This document shows, piece after piece, positions 8,867-18,572 of a DNA stretch of 64,000 nt. Origin of the DNA: Streptomyces sp. LBL (GTDB lineage Bacteria > Actinomycetota > Actinomycetes > Streptomycetales > Streptomycetaceae). The translations under genes were made by a program, and so were the position numbers. The stretch lies in contig NZ_JARXYX010000008.1 in NCBI RefSeq assembly GCF_029893585.1, positions 227,773 to 291,772 on the forward strand. The letters run 5' to 3'. The notes under the pieces are model-generated. The model was not told where the DNA came from, searched no databases, and saw nothing but the letters and a program-made list of their open reading frames with translations. Position 1 is the first letter of the stretch, and each line of letters begins with the position of its first letter.

Positions 8867-9777
8867 CGCAGGTGCACCGACCCGTCCTGTTCCACCGACG
8901 GTCTGCCGTGCAGGTCGGGGACCCGCTTGAGCCAGTCCGGGCGGCTCTGCTGTGTCCTCGCCGCGCGCAGGGCCTCCTCGGCGGCGAGTTCCTCCCGGGC
9001 GGGGAAGTTCGTGGGGATCCAGGCGGCGGAGGCCCCCGCGCGCGCGTGGAGGTAGTCCACGTACGCCGTGCGGACGTCGTCCGGGGTCGCGAAGCCCTCC
9101 TCGGCGGCCAGCCACGCGTCCGGGACCTCGGCCGTGATCGCCCGCAGCAGCTCCCGCGTGACCTTGGGCGCCAGCTCCGCGTCGGCGGCCCGCACGTCGG
9201 GCGCGTAGTGACCGAGGGCGTGGTGGCGGAAGTCGTACGCCTTCCCCGGGTCGGAGGCGTCCCAGCGGTGATGGAAGACGAGGGCGGCGCCGTGGTCGAT
9301 CAGCCACAGACGTGGGGTCGCGATACCGAAGGTCGGCCAGACCATGAGGTTGGAGCTGTGCACCGTACGGTCGACGTTGACGGTCAGGGCGTCGAGCCAG
9401 ACGATCCGGCCCGCCTCCAGCGGGTCGACCGGGAACGCCTTGGCGACCTCCGGGGTGAAGTCCTTCGCGCCCGGCAGGTAGTCCATGCCGAGGTTGAGGC
9501 CCGCGCTCGCGCCGTGAAGTTCCCGCACCTCCTGGAGAGGCTCGCTGTCGGCGATCACCGGGTCGAAGTGCACCAGGACCAGTTCGGGGAAGCGCAGCCC
9601 CAGAGCCCGGGCCAGCTCGCCCACGATCACCTCCGCGACCAGCGCCTTCCTGCCCTGCGCGGAGCCGGTGAACTTCACGACGTACGTCCCCAGGTCGTCG
9701 GCCTCGACGATTCCGGGGACGGAACCACCGGAGCGCAGGGGTGCGATGTAACGGGTTGCGACGACCCCTCTCAGCAT
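8863..9777 (-). CDS. HipA-like kinase family protein
   Basis: 304 residues. YIAPLRSGGSVPGIVEADDLGTYVVKF provides the ATP-binding strands and a Lys of the HipA kinase fold. LDALTVNVDRTVHSSNLMVW matches the catalytic loop (Asp and Asn), and LWLIDHGAALVFHH the metal-binding DFG-equivalent (IDHG). It lacks the HipB antitoxin partner and the N-terminal HipA domain, so it is the short stand-alone HipA_2 type; the target is unknown. It is coupled to the SelT-like gene. A decayed fragment of a second copy of its N-terminus lies at 13218-13303. Confidence 0.8.
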   Translation of the reverse strand: MLRGVVATRYIAPLRSGGSVPGIVEADDLGTYVVKFTGSAQGRKALVAEVIVGELARALGLRFPELVLVHFDPVIADSEPLQEVRELHGASAGLNLGMDYLPGAKDFTPEVAKAFPVDPLEAGRIVWLDALTVNVDRTVHSSNLMVWPTFGIATPRLWLIDHGAALVFHHRWDASDPGKAYDFRHHALGHYAPDVRAADAELAPKVTRELLRAITAEVPDAWLAAEEGFATPDDVRTAYVDYLHARAGASAAWIPTNFPAREELAAEEALRAARTQQSRPDWLKRVPDLHGRPSVEQDGSVHLR

Positions 9778-9971
9778 TTTCTCAAGCCACCTACCCCTTC
9801 AACCTTGCAATCCACGGCCGCCTCCGGAGGTATCGAACCGCGGGAGGTGCCCGTCGCCGGCCCTGAGGAGAATCCGGGGAGTTTCGACTGTCGCTCGTCC
9901 GCCACGCCAATTGCCCGGCTCCCGGCGGCAGAGGGGAAAGGGCTCACTGACGGGCAGGGCTGCACTCGGCT

Positions 9972-10364
9972 CTACGAACTCGCATCACGTCCGCTCTCCT
10001 CCTGTGACGCATCGTATCCAGGCAAAGAAGGCCATCGCACGGTCAGCACTACAGACTCGTCCTCCGCGGCCCAGGAGTGATCCACTCCCTGGCCCCAGAC
10101 GACATAGTCGCCTTGTTCTTCCAGTAGCACGCTACGACCGGGAAACTCCATACGGAAGCGACCTGTGATGAGGACCAGGAGAGCTGTACGCACTTCGCCC
10201 TTCACCCACTGCGCGCGCTGTTCGCCACGTGGGTGGACGCCCCATTTGACCTCCACGGCGTGGCTGTGGCGAGGGCCACCGCGTTCCTTGAAGTGCCCGA
10301 GCAGCCATCCCCGGTCCAGTGCCGCGTCCTTGCCTGCATTGCCCACGTACACGCCGTCTTCCAT
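9972..10364 (-). CDS. Cupin-fold protein (often labelled signal peptidase I in Streptomyces)
   Basis: 130 residues. RHSHAVEVKWGVHPRGE and, after VEFPGR-like strands, GVDHSWAAEDESVVLTVRWPS give the small beta-barrel pattern with His residues at the two cupin motif positions. There is no transmembrane segment or Ser/Lys peptidase motif, so the signal-peptidase label given to relatives is not supported. Possibly a small-molecule sensor. The 9778-9971 spacer upstream of the kinase gene contains no supported gene. Confidence 0.6.
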   Translation of the reverse strand: MEDGVYVGNAGKDAALDRGWLLGHFKERGGPRHSHAVEVKWGVHPRGEQRAQWVKGEVRTALLVLITGRFRMEFPGRSVLLEEQGDYVVWGQGVDHSWAAEDESVVLTVRWPSLPGYDASQEESGRDASS

Positions 10365-10499
10365 GCGCCCGAACGCTAGCAGTCGGCTACCACGTCAGTC
10401 ACAGCACGATCGGCCCTTCCGAAAACAGGGCGCCAGGCAAGTGACTCCTCCTCCTCATGGATGAAGGAGCTTCTCGCCATGCCGGGTTGGCGTCACGAC

Positions 10500-10526
10500 G
10501 GCCCGGCCCGGCCGGCGGGCCGGGCC
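10500..10526 (-). terminator. Strong GC hairpin after the glycosyltransferase
   Basis: GGCCCGGCCCG (10500-10510) pairs perfectly with CGGGCCGGGCC (10516-10526) around a five-base loop, nine bases past the stop codon of the - strand gene. Confidence 0.7.
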
Positions 10527-10534
10527 GGTCTCAC

Positions 10535-11740
10535 TCACCGGAGGGCGTCGAGAAGCAGGTTCGCGGCCACCGACGCTCCGTCGGTGCGGAGCTTGCCGCC
10601 CAGAGCCTTTGCCCGTGCCCGGGTCTCGGGTGCCAGGGCCGTCTTGAACGCGACGTTCAGGGACTCGATGGTCGGAGTCGGACTGTCGAGTGCCGCGCCG
10701 ATATCCAGGTCTGCCACCCGGCCGGCCCAGTACGGGTTGTCCGCCAGCTGGAGAGGTACCACCACTTGCGGCGCGCCCGCCCGGGCGGCCGTCAAGGTCG
10801 TGCCCGCGCCACCGTGGTGTACCACGGCGGCCACCCTGCCGAACAGACGCTGGTGGTTGACCTCACCGATGGCGAAGCAGTCGTCCCGGTCGTCGACCGG
10901 TTCCAGGTCCGCCCAGCCGCGGGAGACGAGCACGCGGTGGCCCTGTGCGCGGATCGCCTCGATGGCTCTGCGGCCGATGTCCGGCGACGGGCGCATGCTG
11001 CCGAAGCCCACGTAGACCGGTGGCGCGCCCGCGTCCAGGAACGTCACCAATTCGGCCGGGAGCGGGCGTTCGTTCGCCAGGCTCCATGCACCGGTCTGTG
11101 TCACGTCGAGGCCCGGGGTCTTTCGCCACGGTCCCAGGACCGGGTCCGCCGCCAGCCACGGCCGGTCGGTGAAGACGTGGTCGCGGACGTTGTCCACGGG
11201 TGGCAGACCGATCGATGCCCGGTGGCCGTTGAGCGACTCGCCGAATTGCGCGTTCACATGGTGGGCGTCCAGCTCCCACAGCGTCCGGTTGTCGTTCACC
11301 TCCGGCTCCGGCCAGCCCGGCCGCGGTGGCGGCGCATGGTGCGGCGACGGGAGGTTGACCGCCGAGTAGCTCGCGTACACGTAGTGGATGCCCGCAGCCT
11401 CGGCCACAGAGCGCGCGGCAATCTGCGCCAGGCCGGCCGCCACCAGCGCGTCACATCCGTCGGCCGCTGTAGGGAAGATGTCGAATTGCGCGTCAACCAA
11501 GTCGTTCCGGTATCGGGACAGGTCCGCCGCGGACGGCAGAGTCGTCCCGCGCATCAACTCCCGCACCGGTGGCCCGACCGGCACCAGTTGCACCCCGAGA
11601 CCTGCCAGCCGCTCCGCGAACTCCTCGTCGGGCGGGGCGCACATCCGGACCTCCACGCCGAGCGCCCGTAGTCGCACCGCGAGTGCCACCAGTGGTTCGA
11701 CATCGCCACGTGTCCCGTATGTGGATAACAGCACCCGCAT
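10535..11740 (-). CDS. GT-B glycosyltransferase of the natural-product / sterol type
   Basis: 401 residues in two Rossmann halves. The N-terminus MRVLLSTYGTRGDVEPLVALA is the acceptor-side start of GT1/GT28 enzymes. The C-terminal half carries the nucleotide-sugar signature HHGGAGTTLTAARAGAPQVVVP followed by DNPYWAGRV. It would transfer a sugar from an NDP donor to a lipophilic acceptor and may decorate the product of the adjoining cluster. AGAGGA lies 6 bases before the ATG. The fifth codon is TTA (bldA control). The frame stays open upstream through the 21-bp repeats to 12265, so a longer form with a heptad-repeat N-terminus is formally possible but lacks homology support. Confidence 0.85.
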   Translation of the reverse strand: MRVLLSTYGTRGDVEPLVALAVRLRALGVEVRMCAPPDEEFAERLAGLGVQLVPVGPPVRELMRGTTLPSAADLSRYRNDLVDAQFDIFPTAADGCDALVAAGLAQIAARSVAEAAGIHYVYASYSAVNLPSPHHAPPPRPGWPEPEVNDNRTLWELDAHHVNAQFGESLNGHRASIGLPPVDNVRDHVFTDRPWLAADPVLGPWRKTPGLDVTQTGAWSLANERPLPAELVTFLDAGAPPVYVGFGSMRPSPDIGRRAIEAIRAQGHRVLVSRGWADLEPVDDRDDCFAIGEVNHQRLFGRVAAVVHHGGAGTTLTAARAGAPQVVVPLQLADNPYWAGRVADLDIGAALDSPTPTIESLNVAFKTALAPETRARAKALGGKLRTDGASVAANLLLDALR

Positions 11741-12495
11741 TCTGCGTCCTCTTTCGTTCGGTCTTCCTCTACGTTGCGGCCTTTGCCCGGGCCACACTTC
11801 GAGGGGTCCTCGTTGACTGCGACGCGTCGGCCGTAGCGGGTGCGCGGCAGCAGTGTACGTCGCGTGGTCCTGAACGCGGCGGTGGTCCCCGAACACCAAG
11901 GTGCCGGTGGCCCACGCACGCCGTTGCCTTCGCCCAGGTGGATGCGCAGGTGAGCGCCGTCGCACCGGAGTTGGACGCAGTCGACACCGGACAGGTCCCG
12001 CTCCTGGAGCGCCGTGAGGTGGTCGGTCCGCTGCCTGGTCCGGTGGCGGCCGGTGCGGACCGGGCAGCGGCCCGGTCTCGTCCCTCTCGTGGGCCAACTC
12101 GGCGATCTCATAGACCGACTCGGCGATCTCATGGGCCACCTCGGCGATCTCATAGACCGACTCGGCGATCTCATGGGCCACCTCGGCGATCTCATAGGCC
12201 GACTCGGCGATCTCATAGGCCAACTCGGCGATCTCATGGCCCACCTCGGCGATCTCATGGCCCACCTCGGCGATTCAGATGCCGACCTCCGCCTCCGTGG
12301 GCAGCGGCGAGCATCCATCGGGCCCCTCTCGGACGTTCTCGTCGATCAACGCCCTCTCGCCTGGAGCCGTCCTCAGTGACTACGGTGAGCGCCAGCGAGC
12401 CTTCCAGGCCGACGGTGCGGCGTCGGCCTGGGGCCGCCCGTACCCGGCGAGGCGCGCACGGTTCCCGATCGTCAACACAACCTGAGAGCCACTCA
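11741..12495. other. 755-base gene-poor spacer at the left side of the terpenoid cluster
   Basis: No gene with family support is visible on either strand. It holds the glycosyltransferase ribosome site and promoter region (11741-11800), the 21-bp array (12091-12274), and the leader of the nucleotidyltransferase gene. Open frames here are long only because the repeat has a period divisible by three and the GC content is high. Confidence 0.6.
12091..12274. repeat. 21-bp tandem array, eight full units
   Basis: The unit CGGCGATCTCATNGNCCNNCT begins at 12100, 12121, 12142, 12163, 12184, 12205, 12226 and 12247, with partial units at both ends. The first ten bases are invariant and the rest alternates between two versions (ATAGACCGACT and ATGGGCCACCT). 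All frames are open on both strands. One - strand frame reads as heptads such as HEIAESV/YEIAEVA, and one + strand frame as LGDLIDR/LGDLMGH. Confidence 0.9.
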
Positions 12496-13200
12496 ATGCA
12501 TAGTTCGTCCGTGCCCTTCCCCGATGTCTCGATCGTCTTGCCCTGCGCCGGATTCGGAACGCGCTTCGGGGCGCCCTACTCGAAGGAGCTGCACTGTCTG
12601 GCTCCTGGGGTCACTGTGCTGGACCGCAGCCTGGAAGCCGTTGTCGAACTGGCCAAAAGCGGACTCAACGTGCGCCTGGTCGTCGTATTCGGGACACACA
12701 AGCTGGACACGGTGAGTTATCTCGCGCGCTACGCCGGGATTTTTCACATGGTCTTCGTCTACCAGGACCAGTCGCTTGAACCGGGTCTTGACGGCGCGAT
12801 CCGGTCTGCCCTGCCGATGACGCAAGGGGCGGTGGCCCTTGTCCTGCCCGACATCGTTGTCTCCGGCGCGGGCAGTGCCGGCAGTCTTCTCGCCGCCTTG
12901 CGACAGACAGGGGTGGCGGGTTGGAGCGTAGTGGCCGCCGAAGAGCGGGATCCCGACACGCTGCAGCAGATGGGCGCGCTGGCCTTGGTCGAGGAGGGCG
13001 GCGTCGTGACCGTCAGGGCGGCCGCCGACAAGCCGGCGGATCCTTCGGGCTTCAACGCGTTCTGGGGCATGGTCGCAGTCACCGAGGAAGAAGCACACCG
13101 GTTACCTGACGTGGTCAGCAAAGGGGCGGACAGCCCACTGGTCGGTGCGGTCGCTCTCATGGTGGAGGAAATCGTCAACTACAACACCGCCGCAGGCTGA
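12496..13200 (+). CDS. Nucleotidyltransferase-like protein at the head of the MEP-gene side
   Basis: 234 residues. VSIVLPCAGFGTRFGAPYSKELHCLAPG resembles the G-x-G-T-R-x(n)-S-K-E nucleotide-binding loop of sugar-1-phosphate nucleotidyltransferases. VALVLPDIVV would carry the metal-binding Asp. IspD, the MEP-pathway cytidylyltransferase, has a related fold, and the neighbours are MEP genes, but the loop looks closer to sugar nucleotidyltransferases, so the substrate is unresolved. A TTA codon lies at 13102-13104. The ribosome site (GAGAG) is weak. Confidence 0.6.
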   Translation: MHSSSVPFPDVSIVLPCAGFGTRFGAPYSKELHCLAPGVTVLDRSLEAVVELAKSGLNVRLVVVFGTHKLDTVSYLARYAGIFHMVFVYQDQSLEPGLDGAIRSALPMTQGAVALVLPDIVVSGAGSAGSLLAALRQTGVAGWSVVAAEERDPDTLQQMGALALVEEGGVVTVRAAADKPADPSGFNAFWGMVAVTEEEAHRLPDVVSKGADSPLVGAVALMVEEIVNYNTAAG

Positions 13201-13217
13201 CTCCCCCAGGCGCCGAA

Positions 13218-13303
13218 GAGCTGTATCGCACCCCTGCGGTCGGGCGGCTCCGTCCGCGGAGTCGTCGAGGCCGACGACTCCGGGGACGTACGTCGTGGAG
13301 TCG
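13218..13303 (+). pseudogene. Decayed fragment of a HipA-like kinase N-terminus
   Basis: About 28 codons read IAPLRSGGSVRGVVEADDSG and match the N-terminus of the intact kinase at 8863-9777 (IAPLRSGGSVPGIVEADDLG). The DNA similarity continues (GGGGACGTACGTCGTG) after a one-base insertion that shifts the frame. No other part of the kinase is present between 13201 and 13435. Orientation is opposite to the intact gene. Confidence 0.7.
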
Positions 13304-13435
13304 CCCCCCCCAGGGGCACTTGCTCCCGGCCTCCGGTATGTCGTGAGCACAGTAACCGAGCGTGACAGCCGACGGAGAGTGTCCGGGCCGTCGTGCCGAC
13401 GTCACGACGGACTCCCCCGCTTCATGGGTGATGTG

Positions 13436-14278
13436 TCAGCAGGCGTCGACCAGTTGCTGCTCGATGGCGTCGACGGTGTCGAGGAGGACACGTGCGACGC
13501 TGCGCAGATCCCTGGTGTTCACGGTGTCGCCCACCACGACCGCGGCGACCGGGCCGGCCTTCCCGAGCCGGACCGGGGCGGCCAGTTCGACCAGGTCGGG
13601 GATGCACTCACTTCTGGCGTAGGACAGTCCGGTCCGCCGGATCCGCTCGAACTCGCGCCGCATCGCGTCCGTTCTGGCGCGGGTCATGACCGTGTCGGAC
13701 GTCGCCGTGTCGAAGAAGTCCGCCGGGTTCCGCTGGGACATCGCGAGCAGGAGCTTGCCCGCCGCGGAGCGGTGCGCCGGGACCGGCTGCCGCAACGCCA
13801 TCGCGAGCCGGACGTGCTCCTGCCCGTAGAGGGTCCCGACATGCTGGACCTTCGTCCCCGCCAGCGTGCCGAGGCTGACGATCCTGTTGGTGAGCTGGAA
13901 CAGTTCGAGCAGGAAGGGGGTGACCGGGTAACTGAGCCGTTGCACCCCGGCGGGACCGCTCGTGGCCGCCAGCCGGGACAGATACGTGCCGAGTTCGTAG
14001 GATTTCGACTCTCTCCGGACAGCGAGACCGATGTCGGTGAGGGCCTGCATCAGACGGTGCAGCGTCGATTTGGGCAGGTTCACCAGACGTGACAGCTCCG
14101 ACAAGGTCAGTGGCCGCGAGGCCTCGGCCAGTGCCTCGAGTACGGCGAGTGCCTTGCGTAACGGACCTCCTATGGTTCCGGATGCAGCCGTCTTCACCAC
14201 CATGCCGGCGGTTGCCCCCGGGCGCGGCGCCTGAGGATGTCGTTCACCGTCCACCGTGATGCTCCCGTCGCCGAGCAC
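13436..14278 (-). CDS. IclR-family transcriptional regulator of the terpenoid cluster
   Basis: Up to 280 residues. The helix-turn-helix region spans [43 protein letters not shown], and the C-terminal effector domain contains [15 protein letters not shown] and [18 protein letters not shown]. The GTG at 14278 lacks a clear ribosome site; the ATG at 14203 (MVVKTAASG) is a plausible alternative that keeps all conserved sequence. A TTA codon lies at 14159-14161 (complement). It is divergent from ispH and probably controls the ispH-dxs-ispG operon. The effector is unknown. Confidence 0.85.
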   Translation of the reverse strand: MLGDGSITVDGERHPQAPRPGATAGMVVKTAASGTIGGPLRKALAVLEALAEASRPLTLSELSRLVNLPKSTLHRLMQALTDIGLAVRRESKSYELGTYLSRLAATSGPAGVQRLSYPVTPFLLELFQLTNRIVSLGTLAGTKVQHVGTLYGQEHVRLAMALRQPVPAHRSAAGKLLLAMSQRNPADFFDTATSDTVMTRARTDAMRREFERIRRTGLSYARSECIPDLVELAAPVRLGKAGPVAAVVVGDTVNTRDLRSVARVLLDTVDAIEQQLVDAC

Positions 14279-14396
14279 ACACCAACTGGTCCATGCCTAC
14301 CTGCGCCCGGAGGGTGAACTCAACACCGGCTGAGGTTGCTGTCCCGACGGTGCTTGCGGTTGGGCCCTTTTGGCGGCCGAGGTGTCTGCTTTGGCG

Positions 14397-14490
14397 GGCA
14401 CGGTGTCGAGGTCGACAGGCACGGTGCCGACTTTGGCGCGGGCACGGTGCCGGCGTCGACAGGCACGGTGCCGGCGTCGGAGCAACGACC
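14397..14490. repeat. Imperfect repeats in the IclR-ispH divergent promoter region
   Basis: GTCGACAGGCACGGTGCCG occurs twice, and GGCACGGTG recurs four times at 17-36 base intervals. It lies between the divergent regulator and ispH and could hold regulator sites, but no clean palindrome dominates. Confidence 0.6.
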
Positions 14491-14550
14491 GTTCCGGAAA
14501 GTGGAAACGGCCGTAGAGCGGACGACCTTGCCCTCCGTACTGTCCTGACC

Positions 14551-15552
14551 ATGGCTGATGTGAGCTCGTACGAGCATACGGGGGACGGCGTCGAACGCCG
14601 TGTCCTGCTGGCTGGGCCTCGTTCCTTCTGCGCAGGTGTCGAGAGAGCCATCGAGATCGTGGAGCGGGCTCTGGAACAACGGGGCGCCCCGGTCTATGTC
14701 CGGAAGCAAATCGTGCACAACGTCACCGTCGTCGACGATCTCGCGGGGCGAGGCGCGGTCTTCGTCGAGGAGTTGGACGAGGTGCCCGACCGTGCGACGG
14801 TGGTCTTCTCCGCGCACGGGGTCTCCCCCGCCGTGCGGCAGGAGGCGGACCGTCGCGGCCTCGACGTCATCGACGGAACCTGCCCGCTGGTTGCCAAGGT
14901 CCATGCCGAGGCACGCCGCTTCGCGGCCCGCGGCGACACCGTCGTGCTCGTCGGCCACGCCGGGCACGAGGAGGTCGAGGGCACCCTCGGGGAGGCACCG
15001 GAGTCGATGGTGCTGGTCTCGACGCCCGACGAGGCCCGCGAGCTGTCAACCGCCGTCGGGGGACAGGTCTCCTACCTCACCCAGACCACTCTCGCCGTCG
15101 ACGAGACCGCGGAGGTCGTCGGAGCGCTGAAGGAGAAGTTCCCGCTGCTGCAGGAGCCACCGTCCGACGACATCTGCTACGCCACCACCAACCGGCAGGC
15201 CGCACTCAAGGCGATCGTCGCGGAGTCCGATCTCGTCCTGGTCATCGGCTCGGAGAACTCATCCAACTCGGTCCGTCTGGTGGAGCTCGCGCACCGCGAG
15301 GGCACCCGCGCCGAGTTGATCGACCGGGCCGGCGACATCCGGCCGGAGTGGCTGGCGGGAGTGCGCACCGTCGGGCTCACGGCCGGCGCTTCCGCACCGC
15401 CCGCCCTGGTCACGGAGGTCGTGACCAGGTTGGGCGCATTCGGTCCGGTCCGCGTCGAGGAACGCGAGATCGCCCGCGAGACCGTGCGTTTCGACCTTCC
15501 CTCGCCCGTACGCGGTGATACGCGACGGACGGCGGACGGCCGTTCCAGCTGA
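14551..15552 (+). CDS. ispH: 4-hydroxy-3-methylbut-2-enyl diphosphate reductase
   Basis: Last MEP-pathway enzyme, reducing HMBPP to IPP and DMAPP with a [4Fe-4S] cluster. 333 residues. Three conserved Cys are visible in [23 protein letters not shown] and [11 protein letters not shown]. The substrate-binding motifs [21 protein letters not shown] and [15 protein letters not shown] are intact. ATG at 14551 fits the family start. It heads a three-gene operon with dxs 12 bases downstream. Because Streptomyces carry a housekeeping ispH elsewhere, this copy probably boosts precursor supply for the adjacent cluster. Confidence 0.96.
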   Translation: MADVSSYEHTGDGVERRVLLAGPRSFCAGVERAIEIVERALEQRGAPVYVRKQIVHNVTVVDDLAGRGAVFVEELDEVPDRATVVFSAHGVSPAVRQEADRRGLDVIDGTCPLVAKVHAEARRFAARGDTVVLVGHAGHEEVEGTLGEAPESMVLVSTPDEARELSTAVGGQVSYLTQTTLAVDETAEVVGALKEKFPLLQEPPSDDICYATTNRQAALKAIVAESDLVLVIGSENSSNSVRLVELAHREGTRAELIDRAGDIRPEWLAGVRTVGLTAGASAPPALVTEVVTRLGAFGPVRVEEREIARETVRFDLPSPVRGDTRRTADGRSS

Positions 15553-15564
15553 GCGAGGAGAAAC

Positions 15565-17379
15565 GTGTCACCGACTGTGCTCGGCCGGGTCACCGGTCCC
15601 CAGGAGCTCAAGAAACTGCGTCCGGACGAGTTGCCCACGCTGGCGCGCGAGATCAGGGAGTTCCTGGTCGACAAGGTCTGCGCCACCGGCGGGCATCTCG
15701 GCCCGAACCTCGGCGTGGTCGAACTGACCATCGCGCTGCACCGCGTCTTCGACTCGCCGACGGACCGCATCGTGTTCGACACCGGACACCAGACCTACGT
15801 CCACAAGATCCTCACCGGCCGGCAATCCGCCTTCGACACGCTCCGCGCGGCGGGCGGGCTGGCCGGCTACCCGCAGCGTGCGGAGTCCCCGCACGACCTC
15901 GTGGAGAACTCGCACGCCTCCACGGCACTGTCCTACGCGGACGGCCTGGCCAAGGCACAGCGACTGCTCGGCGAGGACCACCGCCGCGTGGTCGCGGTCA
16001 TCGGAGACGGCGCCCTGACCGGCGGCATGGCCTGGGAGGCCATGAACAACCTCGGCGGCGGCGAGCAGCCGGTGGTGGTGGTCCTCAACGACAACGGCCG
16101 CTCCTACGACCCCACGGTCGGCGGGCTGGCCGAGCATCTGGCCGCACTGCGCGCCGGCAAATCCCGGGGCCCGAATCTGTTCGAGACCATCGGCTTCGCC
16201 TATCTCGGTCCGGTGGACGGGCACGACATCGCCGCCGTCGAGTTGGCCTGCCGCCTCGCGACGCGGCTGGACCAGCCGGTCGTCATCCACTGCGTCACCG
16301 AGAAGGGCCGCGGTTACGCCCTGGCCGAGAACGACGAGGCCGACCGCATGCACGGTATCGGGGTCATCGACCCCGGAACGGGCCGGTCGCGGGGCGGCTC
16401 CAAGCCCAGCTGGACCGGTGTGTTCGGTGAGGCGCTGGAGCGGATCGCCGCCGAGCGGCCCGATGTCGTCGCGCTGACCGCCGCGATGCTGCAACCCGTC
16501 GGCCTGCACGGGTTCTCCCAGCGGTTCCCGGACCGGGTCTTCGACGTGGGCATCGCCGAGCAGCACGCGGTCACCAGTGCCGCGGGGCTGGCCACGGGCG
16601 GCCTGCACCCGGTGGTCTGTCTCTACGCCACCTTCCTCAACCGCGCCGTCGACCAGATCATGATGGACGTGGCCCTGCACGGTCTGCCGGTGACGTTCGT
16701 CCTGGACCGTGCGGGAGTCACCGGTCCCGACGGGCCCAGCCACCACGGCATGTGGGATCTCGCCCTGCTGGGCACGGTGCCGGGAATGCGTGTCGCGTCG
16801 CCGCGCGACACCGTCCGGCTCGCCGAACTGCTGGGCGAGGCGTTGTCCACCCACGACGGCCCCACCGCGCTGCGGTTCCCGAAGGGCGGCACCGGTCCGG
16901 AGATCCCCACCCTCACGCGCATGGAGGGCATGGACATCCTCCACCGCACCAGGTACGGGCCGCTCGACGTCCTGCTGGTCTCCGCCGGGGTCCTCGCGGC
17001 CCCCGCCCTGCGCGCGGCGGAGCTGTTGGCCGAGGAGGGCATCGGGGTGACCGTCGTCGACCCGCGCTGGGTGCTGCCGGTCAATCCCGCCCTGGTCCAC
17101 CTGGCGTCCCGCCACCAGCTCGCGGTCTCCGTCGAGGACGGGCTGCGTACCGGGGGCGTGGGCATGGCGCTGGCACAGGCCTGCTCCGAGGCCCGGGTCC
17201 GCACCCCGGTGCACGCTCTGGGACTGCCCCGGGAGTTCCTGAACCACGGTGAACGTTCGGCCGTCCTCGCCGACCACGGTCTCACCGCGCAGTCCATCGC
17301 CGAGTCCGTACTCGCCCTGCGCGGCGCCGAGGCGACAGCACACACACCCGCATCCGTTTGGGAAAGGACACCGCGGTGA
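15565..17379 (+). CDS. dxs: 1-deoxy-D-xylulose-5-phosphate synthase
   Basis: First, rate-limiting MEP enzyme: pyruvate plus glyceraldehyde-3-phosphate to DXP, thiamine-diphosphate dependent. 604 residues, a little shorter than housekeeping Dxs (about 630-650). Motifs: [16 protein letters not shown], the ThDP motif [16 protein letters not shown] through VVVLNDN, TEKGRGY, and the pyrimidine-binding block [18 protein letters not shown] with [20 protein letters not shown] start after GAGGAG. The stop overlaps the ispG start by four bases (GTGA), so the two are translationally coupled. Confidence 0.96.
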   Translation: MSPTVLGRVTGPQELKKLRPDELPTLAREIREFLVDKVCATGGHLGPNLGVVELTIALHRVFDSPTDRIVFDTGHQTYVHKILTGRQSAFDTLRAAGGLAGYPQRAESPHDLVENSHASTALSYADGLAKAQRLLGEDHRRVVAVIGDGALTGGMAWEAMNNLGGGEQPVVVVLNDNGRSYDPTVGGLAEHLAALRAGKSRGPNLFETIGFAYLGPVDGHDIAAVELACRLATRLDQPVVIHCVTEKGRGYALAENDEADRMHGIGVIDPGTGRSRGGSKPSWTGVFGEALERIAAERPDVVALTAAMLQPVGLHGFSQRFPDRVFDVGIAEQHAVTSAAGLATGGLHPVVCLYATFLNRAVDQIMMDVALHGLPVTFVLDRAGVTGPDGPSHHGMWDLALLGTVPGMRVASPRDTVRLAELLGEALSTHDGPTALRFPKGGTGPEIPTLTRMEGMDILHRTRYGPLDVLLVSAGVLAAPALRAAELLAEEGIGVTVVDPRWVLPVNPALVHLASRHQLAVSVEDGLRTGGVGMALAQACSEARVRTPVHALGLPREFLNHGERSAVLADHGLTAQSIAESVLALRGAEATAHTPASVWERTPR

Positions 17380-18527
17380 CCCAGGTCGCACTCGGTATGC
17401 CCGCTCTGCCCCCTGCAACGCTCGCCGAACGCCGGCGCACCCGTCAGTTGCAGGTGGGATCGGTCGGGGTGGGCAGTGACCATCCGGTCTCGGTGCAGTC
17501 GATGACCACGACCGTCACGGCCGACATCGACGCCACCTTGCAGCAGATCGCCGAACTCACCGCCGCCGGCTGTGACATCGTCCGCGTCGCCTGCCCGAGC
17601 GCCGATGACGCCGAGGCGCTGTCGGCGATCGCCGCGAAGTCCAAGATCCCGGTCATCGCCGACATCCACTTCCAGCCGAAGTACGTGTTCGCGGCCATCG
17701 AGGCCGGGTGCGCCGCGGTGCGCGTCAATCCGGGCAACATCAAGAAGTTCGACGACAAGGTGGGCGAGATCGCCCGTGCGGCCAAGGATCACGGCACCCC
17801 GATCCGGATCGGGGTGAACGCGGGGTCGCTGGACCAGCGCCTGATGCGGAAGTACGGCAAGGCCACGCCGGAGGCGCTGGCCGAGTCGGCGCTGTGGGAG
17901 GCTTCGCTCTTCGCCGAGCACGACTTCCATGACCTGAAGATCTCGGTCAAGCACAACGATCCCGTGATCATGATCCGTGCCTACGAGATCCTCGCCGAGC
18001 GCTGCGACTACCCGTTGCACCTGGGCGTCACCGAGGCGGGGCCGGCGTTCCAGGGCACCATCAAGTCCGCCGTCGCGTTCGGAGCGCTGCTGCGCCAGGG
18101 CATCGGCGACACCATCCGGGTGTCCCTCTCGGCCCCGCCGGTGGAGGAGGCCAAGGTCGGCACGCAGATCCTGCAGTCGCTGAACCTGCGCCCCCGCAAG
18201 CTGGAGATCGTTTCCTGCCCCTCCTGCGGTCGGGCCCAGGTGGATGTCTACAAGCTCGCCGACGAGGTCACCGCGGGACTGGAGGGCATGGAGGTGCCGT
18301 TGCGGGTCGCCGTGATGGGGTGTGTGGTCAACGGCCCCGGGGAAGCACGCGAGGCCGACCTCGGTGTGGCGTCCGGCAACGGCAAGGGGCAGATCTTCGT
18401 CAAGGGGGAGGTCGTCAAGACCGTTCCCGAGCACCGGATCGTGGAGACCCTCATCGAGGAGGCCCTGATCCTCGCCGAGGGGATGGATCCGGTCGAGTCA
18501 GGCGCCGTCACGGTCGTCGCCGGCTGA
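17376..18527 (+). CDS. ispG: 4-hydroxy-3-methylbut-2-en-1-yl diphosphate synthase (flavodoxin)
   Basis: Converts MEcPP to HMBPP using a [4Fe-4S] cluster. 383 residues. The cluster ligands are C281 and C284 in [11 protein letters not shown] and C316 in [10 protein letters not shown], with the conserved Glu a few residues later. The N-terminal TIM barrel has [17 protein letters not shown] and [13 protein letters not shown]. The GTG at 17376 overlaps the dxs stop and follows GGAAAGGA. It completes an ispH-dxs-ispG trio supplying an oxygen-sensitive end and a flux-controlling start of the pathway. Confidence 0.96.
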   Translation: MTQVALGMPALPPATLAERRRTRQLQVGSVGVGSDHPVSVQSMTTTVTADIDATLQQIAELTAAGCDIVRVACPSADDAEALSAIAAKSKIPVIADIHFQPKYVFAAIEAGCAAVRVNPGNIKKFDDKVGEIARAAKDHGTPIRIGVNAGSLDQRLMRKYGKATPEALAESALWEASLFAEHDFHDLKISVKHNDPVIMIRAYEILAERCDYPLHLGVTEAGPAFQGTIKSAVAFGALLRQGIGDTIRVSLSAPPVEEAKVGTQILQSLNLRPRKLEIVSCPSCGRAQVDVYKLADEVTAGLEGMEVPLRVAVMGCVVNGPGEAREADLGVASGNGKGQIFVKGEVVKTVPEHRIVETLIEEALILAEGMDPVESGAVTVVAG

Positions 18528-18572
18528 ATGAGGGATTCCCCCTGGGGGTGAATGAGGGATTCCCCCTGGGGG
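18525..18572. repeat. 24-bp tandem duplication with CCCCCTGGGGG palindromes at the ispG 3' end
   Basis: TGAATGAGGGATTCCCCCTGGGGG occurs twice head to tail (18525-18548, 18549-18572). The first copy begins with the ispG stop codon. Each contains the palindrome CCCCC-T-GGGGG, so it could act as a terminator pair or protein-binding site. A related CCCCTGGGGG lies in the leader of the FAD hydroxylase at 23861-23870. Confidence 0.85.

Noticed and set aside
9805..9850. tRNA-like TTCGATACC on the - strand
   Set aside because: The T-loop-like string lacks flanking 5-bp stems, and no acceptor or anticodon arm can be folded around it.
12014..12379. 121-codon + strand frame with LGDL heptads as a coiled-coil gene
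   Set aside because: It consists almost entirely of the 21-bp array, has no ribosome site or flanking conserved sequence; kept as a repeat.
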